A DNA stretch of 48,064 nt from Prevotella sp. (GCA_017395215.1 JAFPVW010000204.1:1-48064), one strand, 5' to 3'; counted from the first letter of the stretch, positions 7,985 through 17,850 are shown. Program-made: numbers and translations. Notes: generated by a model not told the origin, from the letters alone.

Positions 7985-8947
7985 ATGGCTAACAACAACG
8001 ACTATATCCGCTTTGACTGGGCCATCAAGCGCATACTGCGCGACAAGGCCAACTTCGGTGTGCTCGAAGGGCTGATGACGGTGCTTCTTGGGCAGCAAAT
8101 CACCATCGTCGAGATATTAGAGAGTGAGAGCAACCGCGACTCCCGCGAAGACAAGTCGAACCGTGTGGACGTGAAGGCAAGGACCGGCGACGGCGAGATT
8201 ATCATCGTTGAGGTGCAGCTGGCACGCGAGGCCCACTTCATGCAGCGCATCCTTTATGGGACATCGAAGGCGGTGATTGAACAGCTGGAGATTGGCCAGG
8301 ACTATGAGAACATCAAGAAGGTGTACTCCATCAGCGTGCTCTATTTCGACCTGGGCAGCGGCGAAGACTATGTATACCACGGTGTAACAAGCTTTAAGGG
8401 CATGACCAAGCCCGACTCGGTGTTGCAGTTTACAACCAAGGAGGAGAACTTCGTTAAGAGTTCTACACCTCTGGTGGTGTCGCCGGAGGAGGTTTTTCCT
8501 GAGTATTTCCTGCTGCGTGTCAACCAGTTTAATGCCGTGGCAAAGACACCCATTGAGGACTGGATGGCCTACTTGAAGGACGGCGTCATACGTGAAGACA
8601 CGGAGACGCCCGGTTTGCAGGAAGCCCGCAAGAAGCTGAACTACATGAGCATGACTCGCGAGGAACGCCGCGACTACGAGGACTATATGGTCAGCGTCCA
8701 TGCCGCCAAGGACGTCTACGATACGGCAGTAGCCGAAGGAAGAGCCGAAGGAAGAGCCGAAGGAAGAGCCGAAGGAAGAGCCGAAGGAAGAGCCGAAGGA
8801 AGGGCTGAAGGAAGGGCTGAAGGAAGAGCCGAAGGAAGAGCCGAAGGAAGAGCTGAAGTTGCCAAGGCGATGAAGGAATCGGGCATCAGCCTTGCAGACA
8901 TCGTAAAATTCACCGGATTAGACGAAGAGGAGGTCAGACAGCTATAA
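7985..8947 (+). CDS. Rpn family recombination-promoting nuclease / putative transposase (PD-(D/E)XK)
   Basis: A 320-residue protein of the Rpn/PDDEXK_2 family, whose members act as RecA-independent recombination-promoting DNases. It starts MANNNDYIRFDWAIKRIL, typical of the family. The nuclease core has Asp62 (RVDVKA) and Glu76-Val-Gln78 (IVEVQ), matching the D...ExQ motif, and is followed by HFMQRILYGTSKA. A helical C-terminal part contains ten AEGR tetrapeptides (residues about 251-290) and ends with a helix-turn-helix-like GISLADIVKFTGLDEEEV. ATG 7979 is an alternative start two codons upstream. GH53 begins 4 bases downstream, though functional linkage is doubtful. Confidence 0.88.
   Translation: MANNNDYIRFDWAIKRILRDKANFGVLEGLMTVLLGQQITIVEILESESNRDSREDKSNRVDVKARTGDGEIIIVEVQLAREAHFMQRILYGTSKAVIEQLEIGQDYENIKKVYSISVLYFDLGSGEDYVYHGVTSFKGMTKPDSVLQFTTKEENFVKSSTPLVVSPEEVFPEYFLLRVNQFNAVAKTPIEDWMAYLKDGVIREDTETPGLQEARKKLNYMSMTREERRDYEDYMVSVHAAKDVYDTAVAEGRAEGRAEGRAEGRAEGRAEGRAEGRAEGRAEGRAEGRAEVAKAMKESGISLADIVKFTGLDEEEVRQL
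8735..8854 (+). repeat. 12-bp tandem repeat, ten units, coding for AEGR
   Basis: Ten consecutive copies of GAAGGAAGAGCC lie inside the Rpn-family gene. Units 6, 7 and 10 carry single-base changes (AGGGCT, AGAGCT) that are nearly all synonymous. Because the period is a multiple of three, slippage changes the number of EGRA tetrapeptides without shifting the frame. The repeat should encode a variable-length charged helix between nuclease core and C-terminal domain. Confidence 0.95.
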
Positions 8948-8951
8948 AATC

Positions 8952-10253
8952 ATGAACAAGCAACAATTACGACTTTGTATGAAGTTAATGACTATTGTCC
9001 TCGGAATGCTGGCCTGCGCAGCTCCGAAGCATCTACAGGCACAGGAGTTTTTTGCAGGCGGCGACATCAGCGTGCTGCAGAGCTATGAGGACCTGGGCGT
9101 GGCCTATTACGACCAGCAAGGCGCAAAGATTGACGACGTGCTGAAATACATGGGGAGCAACGCCGTGGGCTGGAACGCCCAGCGCGTGCGCCTCTTCGTA
9201 AACCCCAACCGCAAGGCACCCGACGGCTCTACCGATGCGCAGGTCTGCCAGGACCTCGACTATGTGGTGCGCCTCGGCAGCCGTATCAAGGCCGAGGGCT
9301 TCGCCTTCATGCTCGACTTCCACTACAGCGACACATGGGCCGACCCGTCGAACCAGTGGACACCCGCCGACTGGCAGTCGCTGAACGACGACGGGCTGAA
9401 GACGAGGATCTATGAATACACGAAGGAGTGCCTGGAGCAGCTGGTGGAGGCAGGAGCCACGCCCGACTTCATCCAGACGGGCAACGAGATAAGCTACGGC
9501 ATGCTGTGGGGAGCATACGGTTCGAAACAGAACCGGTGCTATACGTCGGCCGACGCCAACTGGAGCCGTTTCGTCGGTCTGCTGCAGCAGGCATCGAAGG
9601 CTTGCCGCGAGGTGTGTCCGCAGGCCAAGGTCATTATCCACACGGAGCGGGCCGGACAGTCAGGCGTGGTGACCGACATCTACCGGCGGCTGGCCGACGT
9701 CGACTATGACATCATCGGACTGAGCTACTACCCCTTCTGGCACGGTTCGCTGGCCACGCTCGGCGGCACGCTGCGACAGCTGGCTAAGGTCTTTCCCGAG
9801 AAGAAGGTGCAGATAGTGGAGACCGCCTACTACTACCAGTGGCAACCGGCGCAGAGCAGTACGTTCACGGATTTTTCGAAGACGTGGGCCGTATCGCCCG
9901 ACGGGCAGGCGGCCTACCTGAAGTCGCTGATAGCCGAACTGAAGCAGCACGACAACGTCAACGGGCTGTACTGGTGGTTCCCCGAGGAGAACGGCAACGG
10001 CCCCGGCAGCAAGGTGCTGACGAACTGGGTAAACCGCGGACTATGGGACAACAGCACGCACCGCGCACTTCCCGGACTGTATGTACTGAAAGAATTTCTG
10101 AACCGCCCCGGTACGGGCATTCGCATGATGCGCGATGACAGGAACGACGACCAGTACTGGTACGACCTGCGGGGCATGCAGCTTGACAGCCGTCCGCAGC
10201 GTCACGGTCTTTATATCCACAGAGGTAAGAAGATTGCCGTCAAAGTACCATGA
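8952..10253 (+). CDS. GH53 endo-beta-1,4-galactanase
   Basis: A 433-residue glycoside hydrolase of family 53, which cleaves beta-1,4-galactan side chains of pectin or type I arabinogalactan. Family marks are GGDISVLQ near the N-terminus, DFHYSDTWADPSNQWTPADW, and the catalytic pair Glu179 (TGNEISYGMLW, acid/base) and Glu290 (VETAYYY, nucleophile). The N-terminus is a signal peptide, probably cut after LQAQ near residue 31. A Cys at 22 does not sit in a good lipobox. Unlike the two upstream secreted proteins it lacks a dockerin tail. The stop is only 4 bases from the convergent glsB stop. Confidence 0.92.
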   Translation: MNKQQLRLCMKLMTIVLGMLACAAPKHLQAQEFFAGGDISVLQSYEDLGVAYYDQQGAKIDDVLKYMGSNAVGWNAQRVRLFVNPNRKAPDGSTDAQVCQDLDYVVRLGSRIKAEGFAFMLDFHYSDTWADPSNQWTPADWQSLNDDGLKTRIYEYTKECLEQLVEAGATPDFIQTGNEISYGMLWGAYGSKQNRCYTSADANWSRFVGLLQQASKACREVCPQAKVIIHTERAGQSGVVTDIYRRLADVDYDIIGLSYYPFWHGSLATLGGTLRQLAKVFPEKKVQIVETAYYYQWQPAQSSTFTDFSKTWAVSPDGQAAYLKSLIAELKQHDNVNGLYWWFPEENGNGPGSKVLTNWVNRGLWDNSTHRALPGLYVLKEFLNRPGTGIRMMRDDRNDDQYWYDLRGMQLDSRPQRHGLYIHRGKKIAVKVP

Positions 10254-10257
10254 AGAG

Positions 10258-11247
10258 TCACTGCTCCTTATAGATAATGTTGTTGGCACCGCTGGTGATT
10301 TTCAGTGCCTCGGGGTGCTGGCGGATGAAGGAGTCGATGTGGCGCACGCGCTTCTGCTCGAAGATTTCCTCCATAGCAATGAGGATGCCCGTCTCTTCGA
10401 CATCGCCAAAGCCATAGTTGATGGCTGTGCCGAAGAGCTTCATCGTTGGCGAGAGATTCATGTAGGCATTCACCAACGGTGGAATGTTGTAGCCTAACTT
10501 TCGGATTTCGCGGTTCAGGATGCGGTAGTCCTCGTTAAAGTTCTTGCCTGAGAACAGCTGTTCGAGTTCTGCGGGGTCAGAATCAATTTTCAGCGGTTTC
10601 ATCGGCAAAATCAGCTTTTCCTTGTCGTCGAAATACTTCTTGAGGAAGAAGAGAATCATGTCGCGCCCCTTACGGATATAGGAGGGGTACATGGTCATCT
10701 TGCCGAAGAAGTACTTCACGTTGGGCTTGATGACAGTGAGTGCGCCCAGTCCGTCCCAGAGATTGTCGAGCGCAAAGAGACTCTTGGCTCCCATGCGCGA
10801 GCTCTGGTAGGGCAGGCTTACGAACGAGCGTCCCAGCTCGATGGTGTAGGGCATGTAGTCCTTTAGGAATTTCTCGCTGAAGTGGAACATGTGGCTGGTG
10901 GCCAGTATGGGCTGCCCGCTGGCGTCGAGTTCCCAGTCGGTACCGGCAAGATAGCGGTAGCCGCCGATTATCTCCTGCTGCTCGGGGTTCCAGACGATGA
11001 GCTGCTTGTAACAGTTCTCACAGGTATCGAACTCGTCGATGTCGCAGTCCTTGCCCGTTCCTCCTCCGGCCTCGCGGAAGGCAATCTCGCGCAGTCGGCC
11101 TATTTCACGCATCACGTTGGGAGCGTTATGCGCAGTAACGATGTAAATTTCGTTGTTGCTCTTGTTGGTCAGGCGTAACTGGAGGTCGGCTGTCAGTTCG
11201 CTGCATAGCACTTCCTTGGGGATGGGGGCGATAATTGGTTGGTCCAT
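10258..11247 (-). CDS. glsB: GlsB-like N-acyltransferase (glycine lipid synthesis)
   Basis: A 329-residue acyltransferase with the hemolysin/GNAT-like N-acyltransferase fold (RLREIAFREAGGGTG, then IIGGYRYL). In Bacteroides, GlsB N-acylates glycine with a beta-hydroxy fatty acid and the neighbouring GlsA adds the second, ester-linked chain, giving membrane glycine lipids. Pairing with the next upstream gene in the same order supports this function. The two genes are 43 bases apart on the minus strand and share the promoter ahead of glsA. Ornithine-lipid synthesis (OlsB-like) is the alternative. It ends convergent with the GH53 gene. Confidence 0.75.
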   Translation of the reverse strand: MDQPIIAPIPKEVLCSELTADLQLRLTNKSNNEIYIVTAHNAPNVMREIGRLREIAFREAGGGTGKDCDIDEFDTCENCYKQLIVWNPEQQEIIGGYRYLAGTDWELDASGQPILATSHMFHFSEKFLKDYMPYTIELGRSFVSLPYQSSRMGAKSLFALDNLWDGLGALTVIKPNVKYFFGKMTMYPSYIRKGRDMILFFLKKYFDDKEKLILPMKPLKIDSDPAELEQLFSGKNFNEDYRILNREIRKLGYNIPPLVNAYMNLSPTMKLFGTAINYGFGDVEETGILIAMEEIFEQKRVRHIDSFIRQHPEALKITSGANNIIYKEQ

Positions 11248-11290
11248 TGTCTTTTAGGGTAGGAGTTTGGGAGTTTAGTGTTTGGGGGTA

Positions 11291-12115
11291 TTATAGTTCG
11301 TAAACCAGGTCTTTCACCCATTGGGCCCATTCGTTAGGCTTGCGACTCTTGTCGAAGGTCTGCCAGGGTATGGGTTTTCCGATGGCCACGCGGAAGGTCT
11401 TGTGCACATTTTTATACATTTCATCGACCAAGAAGAGCATGGCGAAGTTGAAGGGCAGAAAACGGTCGGAGAAGTTTGCCAGTCGGTAGAAGAAGTTGGA
11501 GTTCTGACCGCCAAAGTGTATGGGTACGACGTCGCGCTTGTATTCGACGCTCTTGGCGATGAAGGTTTTCTTCCAGTCGATGTCGCGCACCACGCCATTC
11601 TTTCGCCGCGAGCACAGACCGGCGGGGAACATGAGCATGTGGTTGTCGCTCTGGAAGCCGGCCTCGACCATCTTAGGGAAGTCGCGCCCCTGCTTGCCGG
11701 TCTTGTTGATGGGTATGCTGACGGGAGCCAGTCCGGGCAGGTTCATCAGCAGGTCGTTGACGAGGTAACGGAACCGTCCGTCGTAGTGGCGACCGATAAT
11801 GGCTCCAAGGGCGACGCCGTCCTCGCCACCGAGAGGATGGTTTGAGACGAAGGTGTAGAGCCGGCCGTCGTCCTTCGGTGGCAGGTTCTCCTCGCCGACG
11901 ATGTTGAGCGTGGCATCCAGGTAGCGCACACATTCCTCAAGCCACTCCGTGCCTACGACTCCGCGGCTTTCCCACAGGAATCTGTTCACCTCGTCCTGAT
12001 GGACGATATGCTTGAGCCATGAGACCAGCGGCCGTGGCACGAACTTGGCCTTGCCGCCCATCTTGGCTTTCAGGATGCTGTCGATGTCTACAGTTTTCTC
12101 GTTTACCGTGACCAT
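11291..12115 (-). CDS. glsA: GlsA-like O-acyltransferase (PlsC-type, glycine lipid synthesis)
   Basis: A 274-residue acyltransferase of the PlsC-like superfamily. The catalytic block is NHPLGGEDG with His93 and Asp99 (H-x5-D, the spacing seen in this hemolysin-related branch). A later block MFPAGLCSRR corresponds to the acyl-acceptor motif, and SIPINKTGKQGRDF lies between them. It is the first gene of a two-gene operon with glsB and likely acts at the inner membrane. It is divergent from mraZ. Confidence 0.75.
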   Translation of the reverse strand: MVTVNEKTVDIDSILKAKMGGKAKFVPRPLVSWLKHIVHQDEVNRFLWESRGVVGTEWLEECVRYLDATLNIVGEENLPPKDDGRLYTFVSNHPLGGEDGVALGAIIGRHYDGRFRYLVNDLLMNLPGLAPVSIPINKTGKQGRDFPKMVEAGFQSDNHMLMFPAGLCSRRKNGVVRDIDWKKTFIAKSVEYKRDVVPIHFGGQNSNFFYRLANFSDRFLPFNFAMLFLVDEMYKNVHKTFRVAIGKPIPWQTFDKSRKPNEWAQWVKDLVYEL

Positions 12116-12143
12116 TTTCTGCTAATCGTTTCTTATCGAGTTG

Positions 12144-12151
12144 CAAAAGTA
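12144..12151 (-). promoter_or_regulatory. Promoter -7 box of glsAB
   Basis: On the minus strand the sequence reads TACTTTTG, a TAnnTTTG box 29 bases before the glsA ATG. No clear -33 TTG was identified. The 229-base gap 12116-12344 carries this box and the mraZ box in divergent orientation, and no other gene. Confidence 0.6.
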
Positions 12152-12308
12152 ACACAATTCTTTGAAATAAGAGACATTTTTTCCGGAAAAAGTTCAAAAG
12201 ATGCCCCAGAATGTAGCAAGACATAGGACAAAAACGCCGAAAATCAAGAAATTTAAGCAAAAAATGAAAAAAAATGGGGGAAAGTGGTGGATTGTGGGGG
12301 AAAATGCG

Positions 12309-12316
12309 TATCTTTG
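12309..12316 (+). promoter_or_regulatory. Promoter -7 box of the dcw cluster
   Basis: TATCTTTG at 12309-12316 lies 29 bases before the mraZ ATG. A -33 box at the right spacing is not obvious. This is the only clear promoter motif noted ahead of the 13-gene cluster, so it may drive most of it. Confidence 0.65.
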
Positions 12317-12344
12317 TAGCAGAATTCATCATCATAGAATACGT

Positions 12345-12812
12345 ATGCAATTTTTGGGTAACATTGAAGCCAAGACTGATGCGAAGGGAAGAGCCTTTCT
12401 GCCAGCCGTTTTCCGCAAGGTGCTCCAGGCATCGGGCAGCGAGACGCTGATACTGCGGAAAGACATTTTCCAGCCCTGTCTTGTGCTGTACCCAGAAAGC
12501 GTATGGAACGAGCAGCAGGCCACACTCCGCCGACGGCTGAACAGGTATAATGCCCAGCATCAGCAGATTTTCCGCCAGTTTGTCTCAGAAGTGGAAATGG
12601 TGACACTCGACGGCAATGGCCGCTTCCTGATACCGAAGCGTTATCTCCAGATGGCGGGCATCCAGCAGGACGTGAAGTTCATCGGCATGGACGACACCAT
12701 TGAGATTTGGGCTAACGACAAGGTAGAGACGGCTATGATGAGCAGTGAAGACTTTGGAAAAGCACTCGAAAGCATTATGGGTCAGGAGGCATCTCCTGCA
12801 GAAACATACTGA
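12345..12812 (+). CDS. mraZ: MraZ transcriptional regulator
   Basis: A 155-residue protein with two AbrB-like MraZ/SpoVT domains: MQFLGNIEAKTDAKGRAFLP at the start and VTLDGNGRFLIPKRYL in the second half. MraZ binds direct repeats ahead of its own gene and represses the dcw cluster in other bacteria. The start at 12345 was chosen because it matches the family N-terminus and lies after the promoter box; the reading frame stays open upstream to 12201. rsmH follows after 4 bases. Confidence 0.93.
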   Translation: MQFLGNIEAKTDAKGRAFLPAVFRKVLQASGSETLILRKDIFQPCLVLYPESVWNEQQATLRRRLNRYNAQHQQIFRQFVSEVEMVTLDGNGRFLIPKRYLQMAGIQQDVKFIGMDDTIEIWANDKVETAMMSSEDFGKALESIMGQEASPAETY

Positions 12813-12816
12813 ACAG

Positions 12817-13731
12817 ATGATTGTCTCGGAGGAGAAATACCACGTACCAGTGCTTCTCATGGAGAGCATTGACGGGTTGGCTATCCAACCCGGTGGCATC
12901 TACGCCGACATGACTTACGGCGGCGGCGGCCACAGCCGCGAGATACTGCGCCGCCTTGGCCGCGATGGCCACGTCTATGGTTTCGACCAGGACGCCGACG
13001 CTGAGAAGAACATTGTCGGCGACGACAGGTTCACCTTCGTCCGCAGCAATTTCAGGTATGTGAAGCAGTGGATGCGCTACTTCGGCATCGAGAAGCTCGA
13101 CGGCATATTGGCCGACCTCGGCGTGTCGAGCCACCACTTCGACGACGAGACGCGCGGCTTCTCATTCCGCTTCGACGCACCGCTTGACATGCGGATGAAC
13201 CGCCGGGCAGGACTGACGGCCGCCGACGTGGTGAACGGCTACAGCGAAGAGCAGCTTGCCGACCTATTATATATATATGGTGAGCTGAAGCAAGCCCGGC
13301 GGCTGGCGGCGCTCATCGTGAAAGCCCGGGCGCAGCGTCGCATAGAGACCACCGGCGAACTGCTGCAGACAGTGGGCGGCCTGCTCAGGCCCGAGCGCGA
13401 GAAGAAAGAGACGGCCCAGCTGTTTCAGGCGCTCCGCATAGAGGTGAACCACGAGTTGGAGGCACTGAAGGAGATGCTTAACGGAGCCACAGAGGTGCTG
13501 AGGGAGGGTGGCCGGTTGTCGGTCATCACGTACCACTCTCTGGAGGACCGCATCGTGAAGAACTACATGAAGGCCGGCAATGCCGAAGGGCGGGTCGAAC
13601 AGGACTTCTTCGGACGGACAGCGTCGCCGTTCCGCGCGGTGAACAACAAGGTCATCGTACCTACCGACGACGAGCTGCAGCGCAACCCGCGCAGCCGCAG
13701 CGCCAAGTTGAGAATTGCAGAACGAATATAA
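12817..13731 (+). CDS. rsmH: 16S rRNA (cytosine-1402-N4)-methyltransferase
   Basis: A 304-residue RsmH (MraW), which methylates N4 of C1402 in 16S rRNA. It starts MIVSEEKYHVPVLLMES. The SAM-binding motif is YADMTYGGGGHSREIL, followed by FDQDADA, LADLGVSSHHFD and the C-terminal YHSLEDRIVKNYM block, all standard. The frame is open upstream into mraZ (from 12745), but the conserved HVPVLL start and the position 4 bases after the mraZ stop support 12817. Confidence 0.95.
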   Translation: MIVSEEKYHVPVLLMESIDGLAIQPGGIYADMTYGGGGHSREILRRLGRDGHVYGFDQDADAEKNIVGDDRFTFVRSNFRYVKQWMRYFGIEKLDGILADLGVSSHHFDDETRGFSFRFDAPLDMRMNRRAGLTAADVVNGYSEEQLADLLYIYGELKQARRLAALIVKARAQRRIETTGELLQTVGGLLRPEREKKETAQLFQALRIEVNHELEALKEMLNGATEVLREGGRLSVITYHSLEDRIVKNYMKAGNAEGRVEQDFFGRTASPFRAVNNKVIVPTDDELQRNPRSRSAKLRIAERI

Positions 13732-13735
13732 ATAC

Positions 13736-14200
13736 ATGGCTGAAGAGAAAAGTGACATCCAGGAAGAGCTCAAGGCGAAAGAGCAAAACGCCTTGGAGAA
13801 GCTGAAGGAGATCGAGAAGAACGTGAGCGAAGACGACACCCTGCCTGTGGGAACGCTCACGCTCCGCAAGATTCTTGGCGGCGACATCCTGTCGGCCAAC
13901 CTGGTTCGTCGCAACATCTGGACGCTGGTGCTCATCGTGTTTTTCACGGTGGTCTACGTGGCCTTCCGCTACCAGTGCCAGCAGGACATGATTATGATTG
14001 ACAAGATGGAACGTGAGCTGAAGGACGCCAAATACAAGGCCCTGTCGAGTTCGAGCACGCTGACCGAGCGCTGCCGCGAGAGTCAGGTGCTGCGCGTGCT
14101 GAGAGCGAACCACGACTCGCTGCTGCACGCCAGTCCGCAGCCACCTTATATAATAAATATACCCGAACGAGGATTTTTAAGCGGAAACGGAAATGAGTAA
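13736..14200 (+). CDS. ftsL: FtsL-like division protein
   Basis: A 154-residue bitopic membrane protein: a charged cytoplasmic part (1-60), one membrane segment at about 61-79 (IWTLVLIVFFTVVYVAF), then a short periplasmic heptad-rich segment (MIDKMERELKDAKYKAL). FtsL diverges strongly, so identity rests on topology and position between rsmH and ftsI. It would bridge FtsB and FtsI/FtsW in the divisome. The start MAEEKS is 4 bases after rsmH. The last 8 bases overlap ftsI. Confidence 0.75.
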   Translation: MAEEKSDIQEELKAKEQNALEKLKEIEKNVSEDDTLPVGTLTLRKILGGDILSANLVRRNIWTLVLIVFFTVVYVAFRYQCQQDMIMIDKMERELKDAKYKALSSSSTLTERCRESQVLRVLRANHDSLLHASPQPPYIINIPERGFLSGNGNE

Positions 14201-16343
14201 GTTCAACAGTAATAAGGTCATGCCGCGCTACTTCGCCATTGTGCTGACGTTGACGGTTATCGGAATTGCCATCATCGGCAAGGCCCTCTACATCATGACT
14301 GTCCAGAAGGACTACTGGGGGGCAGTCCAGCAGCAGCTGAAGCACGACTCCATTCCCGTGAAGCCCAACCGCGGCAACATCCTGAGCTGCGATGGTCAGC
14401 TGATGGCCAGCTCCATTCCCGAGTACAAGGTGTTCGTGGACTTCCAGCCCGGCCGTCAGAAGAACATCCCGTGGGACACCGCCGCCATCAACAGGGTCAA
14501 CCGGCTTTGGGACGAGAAGATTGACAGCCTCTGCATTGGCCTGAACGACATCTTCCCCCAGCAGTCGGTCAGCGAGTTCAAGGCCTATCTGCAAGAGGGG
14601 CGCAATAAGGTGAACCGCGACGGCACCGTCGGTGCCCGCCACTGGCCGGTATGGAAACACCGTATTGACTACAACACGTTCGCCCTGCTCAAGAAGTTGC
14701 CCATCTTCAACCTGTCGGTAGGCAAGGGCGGCTTCCACTGGGACGAGTTCAACGCCCGCAACCGCCCCTTCGGCTCGCTGGCCCAGCGCACGGTGGGTGT
14801 CATGTTCGGCGAGATCGACTCCGCCCGCTGCGGTCTGGAGCTGTCGTTCGACTCGACGCTGCGCGGCAAGAACGGTCTGGTACACCGCCAGAAGGTGCTC
14901 AACAGGATTATGAACATCACCGAGATGCCACCTGTCGACGGTGCCGACATCGTGACTACCATCGACGTGAACATGCAGGACCTGGCCGAGCGCGCCCTCA
15001 TCGATGAGATGAAGCTGCCCGAGGTGAATGCCGACCTCGGCGTGGCCATCCTGATGGAGGTGGAGACGGGCGACGTGAAGGCCATTGTCAACATGATGCG
15101 CATGCCCGACGGCCAGTATGCCGAGGCCATCAACTCGGCCATCAGCTACCGCTGCGAGCCGGGGTCGGTGTTCAAGGTGGCCTCGCTGCTCGTGGCACTT
15201 GACGACGGCGTGATACCTAACGACACAAGCTATATCATACATACGGGCAGCGGCGTGGTCGATATGCACGGCCGCTGGATGAAGGACCACAACTGGCGCC
15301 GCGGCGGCTACCAGGACATCAACGTGGCCCGCACGCTGGAAGTCAGCTCGAACGTCGGCACGAGCCACGTCATCGACCGGTTCTACGGCAGCCATCCCGA
15401 GAAGTATGTGCAGGGTCTCTACCGCGTTGGCATCCACGAAGACCTGAAGCTGCCCATCGAGGGCTACCGTCCGCCCATCATCCGCATGCCCGACACGAAG
15501 ACCACCGACCGCTCGAAGTACTGGAGTAAGACGACACTGCCCTGGATGTCGATAGGCTACGAGACGCAGATTGCGCCCATCAACACGCTGGCCTTCTACA
15601 ACGCCATCGCCAACGACGGACGAATGATGCAGCCGAGGTTTGTCAAACGGCTGGTGAAGGACGGCGAGACCATTCAGGAATACCCGCCCGTGGTGCTGAA
15701 AGAGCGCATCGCCAAGCCTGAGACCATCACCATGATGCAGACCATCCTGGAGCACGTCGTCAGCCAGGGCCTGGGCCGCAAGGCAGCCCCGCTGTCGCGG
15801 TCGTTTAAGGTGGCCGGCAAGACGGGTACCGCCCAGATAGCCGACGAGCACGGCGGCTACCACTCGGGCGTGACGCGCTACTGGCTCAGCTTTGCGGGTT
15901 TCTTCCCCGCCGACGCCCCGCGCTACTCGTGCATCGTCTGTCTGCGCAAGCGCGGCCTGCCTGCCTCGGGTGGCGGCATGAGCGGCGTCGTGTTCCGCCA
16001 CATCGCCGAGGGCGTGATGGCACAGAACGTGAAGCGGCTGGTCGACGACGTCCGCGACTCCACGTCGAACTTCACGCCGGGCGTGAAGGGCGGCGACGAA
16101 GGCTCTGCCGCCTACGTGCTCAGCCGCCTGGGCTTGAAGAGTGATGCCCCGAAGATGGCGAAGGTAAACCAGGGAACAGTTCCCGACGTGACGGGAATGG
16201 GTGCCCGCGATGCCGTCTACGAGCTGGAGCGCCGGGGCATGAAGGTGGCCCTCGTCGGTCGGGGCAAGGTGAAGTCGCAAAGCATAGCGGCAGGTAAGGC
16301 CGTGACCCCTGGAACGGTGTGTGAACTACATTTGGAGATATAA
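14193..16343 (+). CDS. ftsI: Penicillin-binding protein FtsI (septal transpeptidase) with PASTA domain
   Basis: A 716-residue class B PBP that crosslinks septal peptidoglycan. One N-terminal membrane anchor (about 12-34), a dimerisation/pedestal domain with [15 protein letters not shown], then the transpeptidase domain with Ser325-x-x-Lys328 (GSVFK), Ser385-Ser-Asn387 and Lys543-Thr-Gly-Thr. The C-terminal segment from [17 protein letters not shown] to the end is one PASTA domain. It overlaps ftsL by 8 bases, so translation is probably coupled. Length is normal for Bacteroidetes FtsI with PASTA. Confidence 0.95.
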   Translation: MSKFNSNKVMPRYFAIVLTLTVIGIAIIGKALYIMTVQKDYWGAVQQQLKHDSIPVKPNRGNILSCDGQLMASSIPEYKVFVDFQPGRQKNIPWDTAAINRVNRLWDEKIDSLCIGLNDIFPQQSVSEFKAYLQEGRNKVNRDGTVGARHWPVWKHRIDYNTFALLKKLPIFNLSVGKGGFHWDEFNARNRPFGSLAQRTVGVMFGEIDSARCGLELSFDSTLRGKNGLVHRQKVLNRIMNITEMPPVDGADIVTTIDVNMQDLAERALIDEMKLPEVNADLGVAILMEVETGDVKAIVNMMRMPDGQYAEAINSAISYRCEPGSVFKVASLLVALDDGVIPNDTSYIIHTGSGVVDMHGRWMKDHNWRRGGYQDINVARTLEVSSNVGTSHVIDRFYGSHPEKYVQGLYRVGIHEDLKLPIEGYRPPIIRMPDTKTTDRSKYWSKTTLPWMSIGYETQIAPINTLAFYNAIANDGRMMQPRFVKRLVKDGETIQEYPPVVLKERIAKPETITMMQTILEHVVSQGLGRKAAPLSRSFKVAGKTGTAQIADEHGGYHSGVTRYWLSFAGFFPADAPRYSCIVCLRKRGLPASGGGMSGVVFRHIAEGVMAQNVKRLVDDVRDSTSNFTPGVKGGDEGSAAYVLSRLGLKSDAPKMAKVNQGTVPDVTGMGARDAVYELERRGMKVALVGRGKVKSQSIAAGKAVTPGTVCELHLEI

Positions 16344-16360
16344 CAAATAGAATATTTACA

Positions 16361-17815
16361 ATGATGAATTTGAGAGAAATTCTGAAGAACGTCAGGCCGC
16401 TGACCATCGTTGGCAACGCCGACACAGACATTGCCGGAGTCAAGATTGACTCACGGCAGGTTAAGCCTGGCTATTTGTTCGTAGCCATGAAAGGAACACA
16501 GGTCGATGGCCACCAGTTTATTGCGCGAGCAGTCGAACTGGGGGCATCGGCCATTTTATGCGAAGACATGCCCGAGACGACGGCCGACGGCGTCACCTAC
16601 GTACAGGTGGAGTCGACCGAAGACGCCGTAGGGCCGGTGGCCACGCTCTTCCACGGCGACCCGACGTCACACCTCAAGCTGGTTGGCGTGACGGGCACCA
16701 ACGGCAAGACGACCATCGCCACCTTATTATATAATATGTTCCGTCAGATGGGCCACAAGTGCGGCCTGCTCTCGACGGTGTGTAACTACATCGACGGCGA
16801 GGCCGTGGCCGCCACCCACACCACGCCCGACGCCATTGAGCTGAACGAGCTGTTGGAGCGCATGGTGCAGGCCGGCTGCGAATACGTGTTCATGGAGTGC
16901 TCAAGCCACGCCATCGCCCAGAAGCGCATCGGCGGTCTGAAGTTCGCCGGCGGACTCTTTACCAACCTGACCCGCGACCACCTGGACTACCACAAGACCG
17001 TTGAGAACTACCGCAACGCCAAGAAGATGTTCTTCGACCAGCTGCCGAAGGGCGCCTTCGCCATTACCAATGCCGACGACAAGAACGGCCTGTTCATGGT
17101 GCAGAACACGAAGGCGCAGGTGAAGACCTACAGCATCCGCCAGATGGCCGACTTCCGTGCCCGTATCATCGAGTGCCACTTCGAGGGCATGTACCTCGAG
17201 ATCGACGGCCGCGAGGTGGGCGTGCAGTTCATCGGACGCTTCAACGTCTCGAACCTGCTCTGCGTCTACGGTGCCGCCGTGATGCTGGGCAAGCAGCCCG
17301 AGGACATTCTCGTCACGATGAGCACACTGAAGAGCGTCAACGGGCGCCTCGACCCCATCCGCTCGCCAGAGGGCTTTACCGCCGTCGTCGACTACGCCCA
17401 CACGCCCGACGCCCTTGAGAATGTGCTGAAGGCCATCCATGAGGTGCTCGAGGGAAAGGGCAAGGTTATTACCGTCTGCGGCGCAGGCGGCAACCGCGAC
17501 AAGGGCAAGCGTCCGCTCATGGCCCAGGAGGCCGTGCGCCAGAGCGACCGCGTCATCATCACGAGCGACAACCCCCGCTTCGAGGAGCCGCAGGACATCA
17601 TCAACGACATGCTGGCCGGTCTGGATGCGAAGCAGATGAAGAAGGTCATAAGCATAGTCGACCGCCGCGAGGCCATCCGCACGGCCTGCATGATGGCCGA
17701 GCGTGGCGACGTCATCCTCATTGCCGGCAAGGGTCACGAGGACTATCAGGAAATCAAGGGCGTGAAGCACCACTTCGACGACCATGAGGTTGTCCGCGAG
17801 TGCTTTGCCAAATAG
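16361..17815 (+). CDS. murE: UDP-MurNAc-tripeptide synthetase (meso-diaminopimelate adding)
   Basis: A 484-residue Mur ligase. The ATP-binding loop is [10 protein letters not shown] (Lys116). Asp403-Asn-Pro-Arg406 (SDNPRFEEP) is the signature of enzymes that add meso-diaminopimelate rather than lysine. A terminal [10 protein letters not shown] block is present. It acts in the cytoplasm on UDP-MurNAc-L-Ala-D-Glu. A second Met follows the first directly, so 16364 is equally possible. murF, the next ligase, is absent from the cluster, as is usual in this phylum. Confidence 0.96.
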   Translation: MMNLREILKNVRPLTIVGNADTDIAGVKIDSRQVKPGYLFVAMKGTQVDGHQFIARAVELGASAILCEDMPETTADGVTYVQVESTEDAVGPVATLFHGDPTSHLKLVGVTGTNGKTTIATLLYNMFRQMGHKCGLLSTVCNYIDGEAVAATHTTPDAIELNELLERMVQAGCEYVFMECSSHAIAQKRIGGLKFAGGLFTNLTRDHLDYHKTVENYRNAKKMFFDQLPKGAFAITNADDKNGLFMVQNTKAQVKTYSIRQMADFRARIIECHFEGMYLEIDGREVGVQFIGRFNVSNLLCVYGAAVMLGKQPEDILVTMSTLKSVNGRLDPIRSPEGFTAVVDYAHTPDALENVLKAIHEVLEGKGKVITVCGAGGNRDKGKRPLMAQEAVRQSDRVIITSDNPRFEEPQDIINDMLAGLDAKQMKKVISIVDRREAIRTACMMAERGDVILIAGKGHEDYQEIKGVKHHFDDHEVVRECFAK

Positions 17816-17850
17816 TAAATAGAAAATCCGTAAATCGAAAATAGAAGAAG

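Noticed and set aside
8735-8854. CRISPR-like periodic repeat
   Set aside because: The units are contiguous 12-mers with no spacers and are coding.
8952-9020. Lipoprotein signal in the GH53 protein (Cys22)
   Set aside because: Residues before the Cys (M-L-A) do not fit a lipobox well and a better signal peptidase I site follows at LQAQ.
13992-16280. 762-codon open frame on the minus strand
   Set aside because: It lies antisense to ftsL/ftsI, which have full family motifs; long antisense frames arise from GC-rich third positions, and the His/Val/Ala-rich translation resembles no protein.
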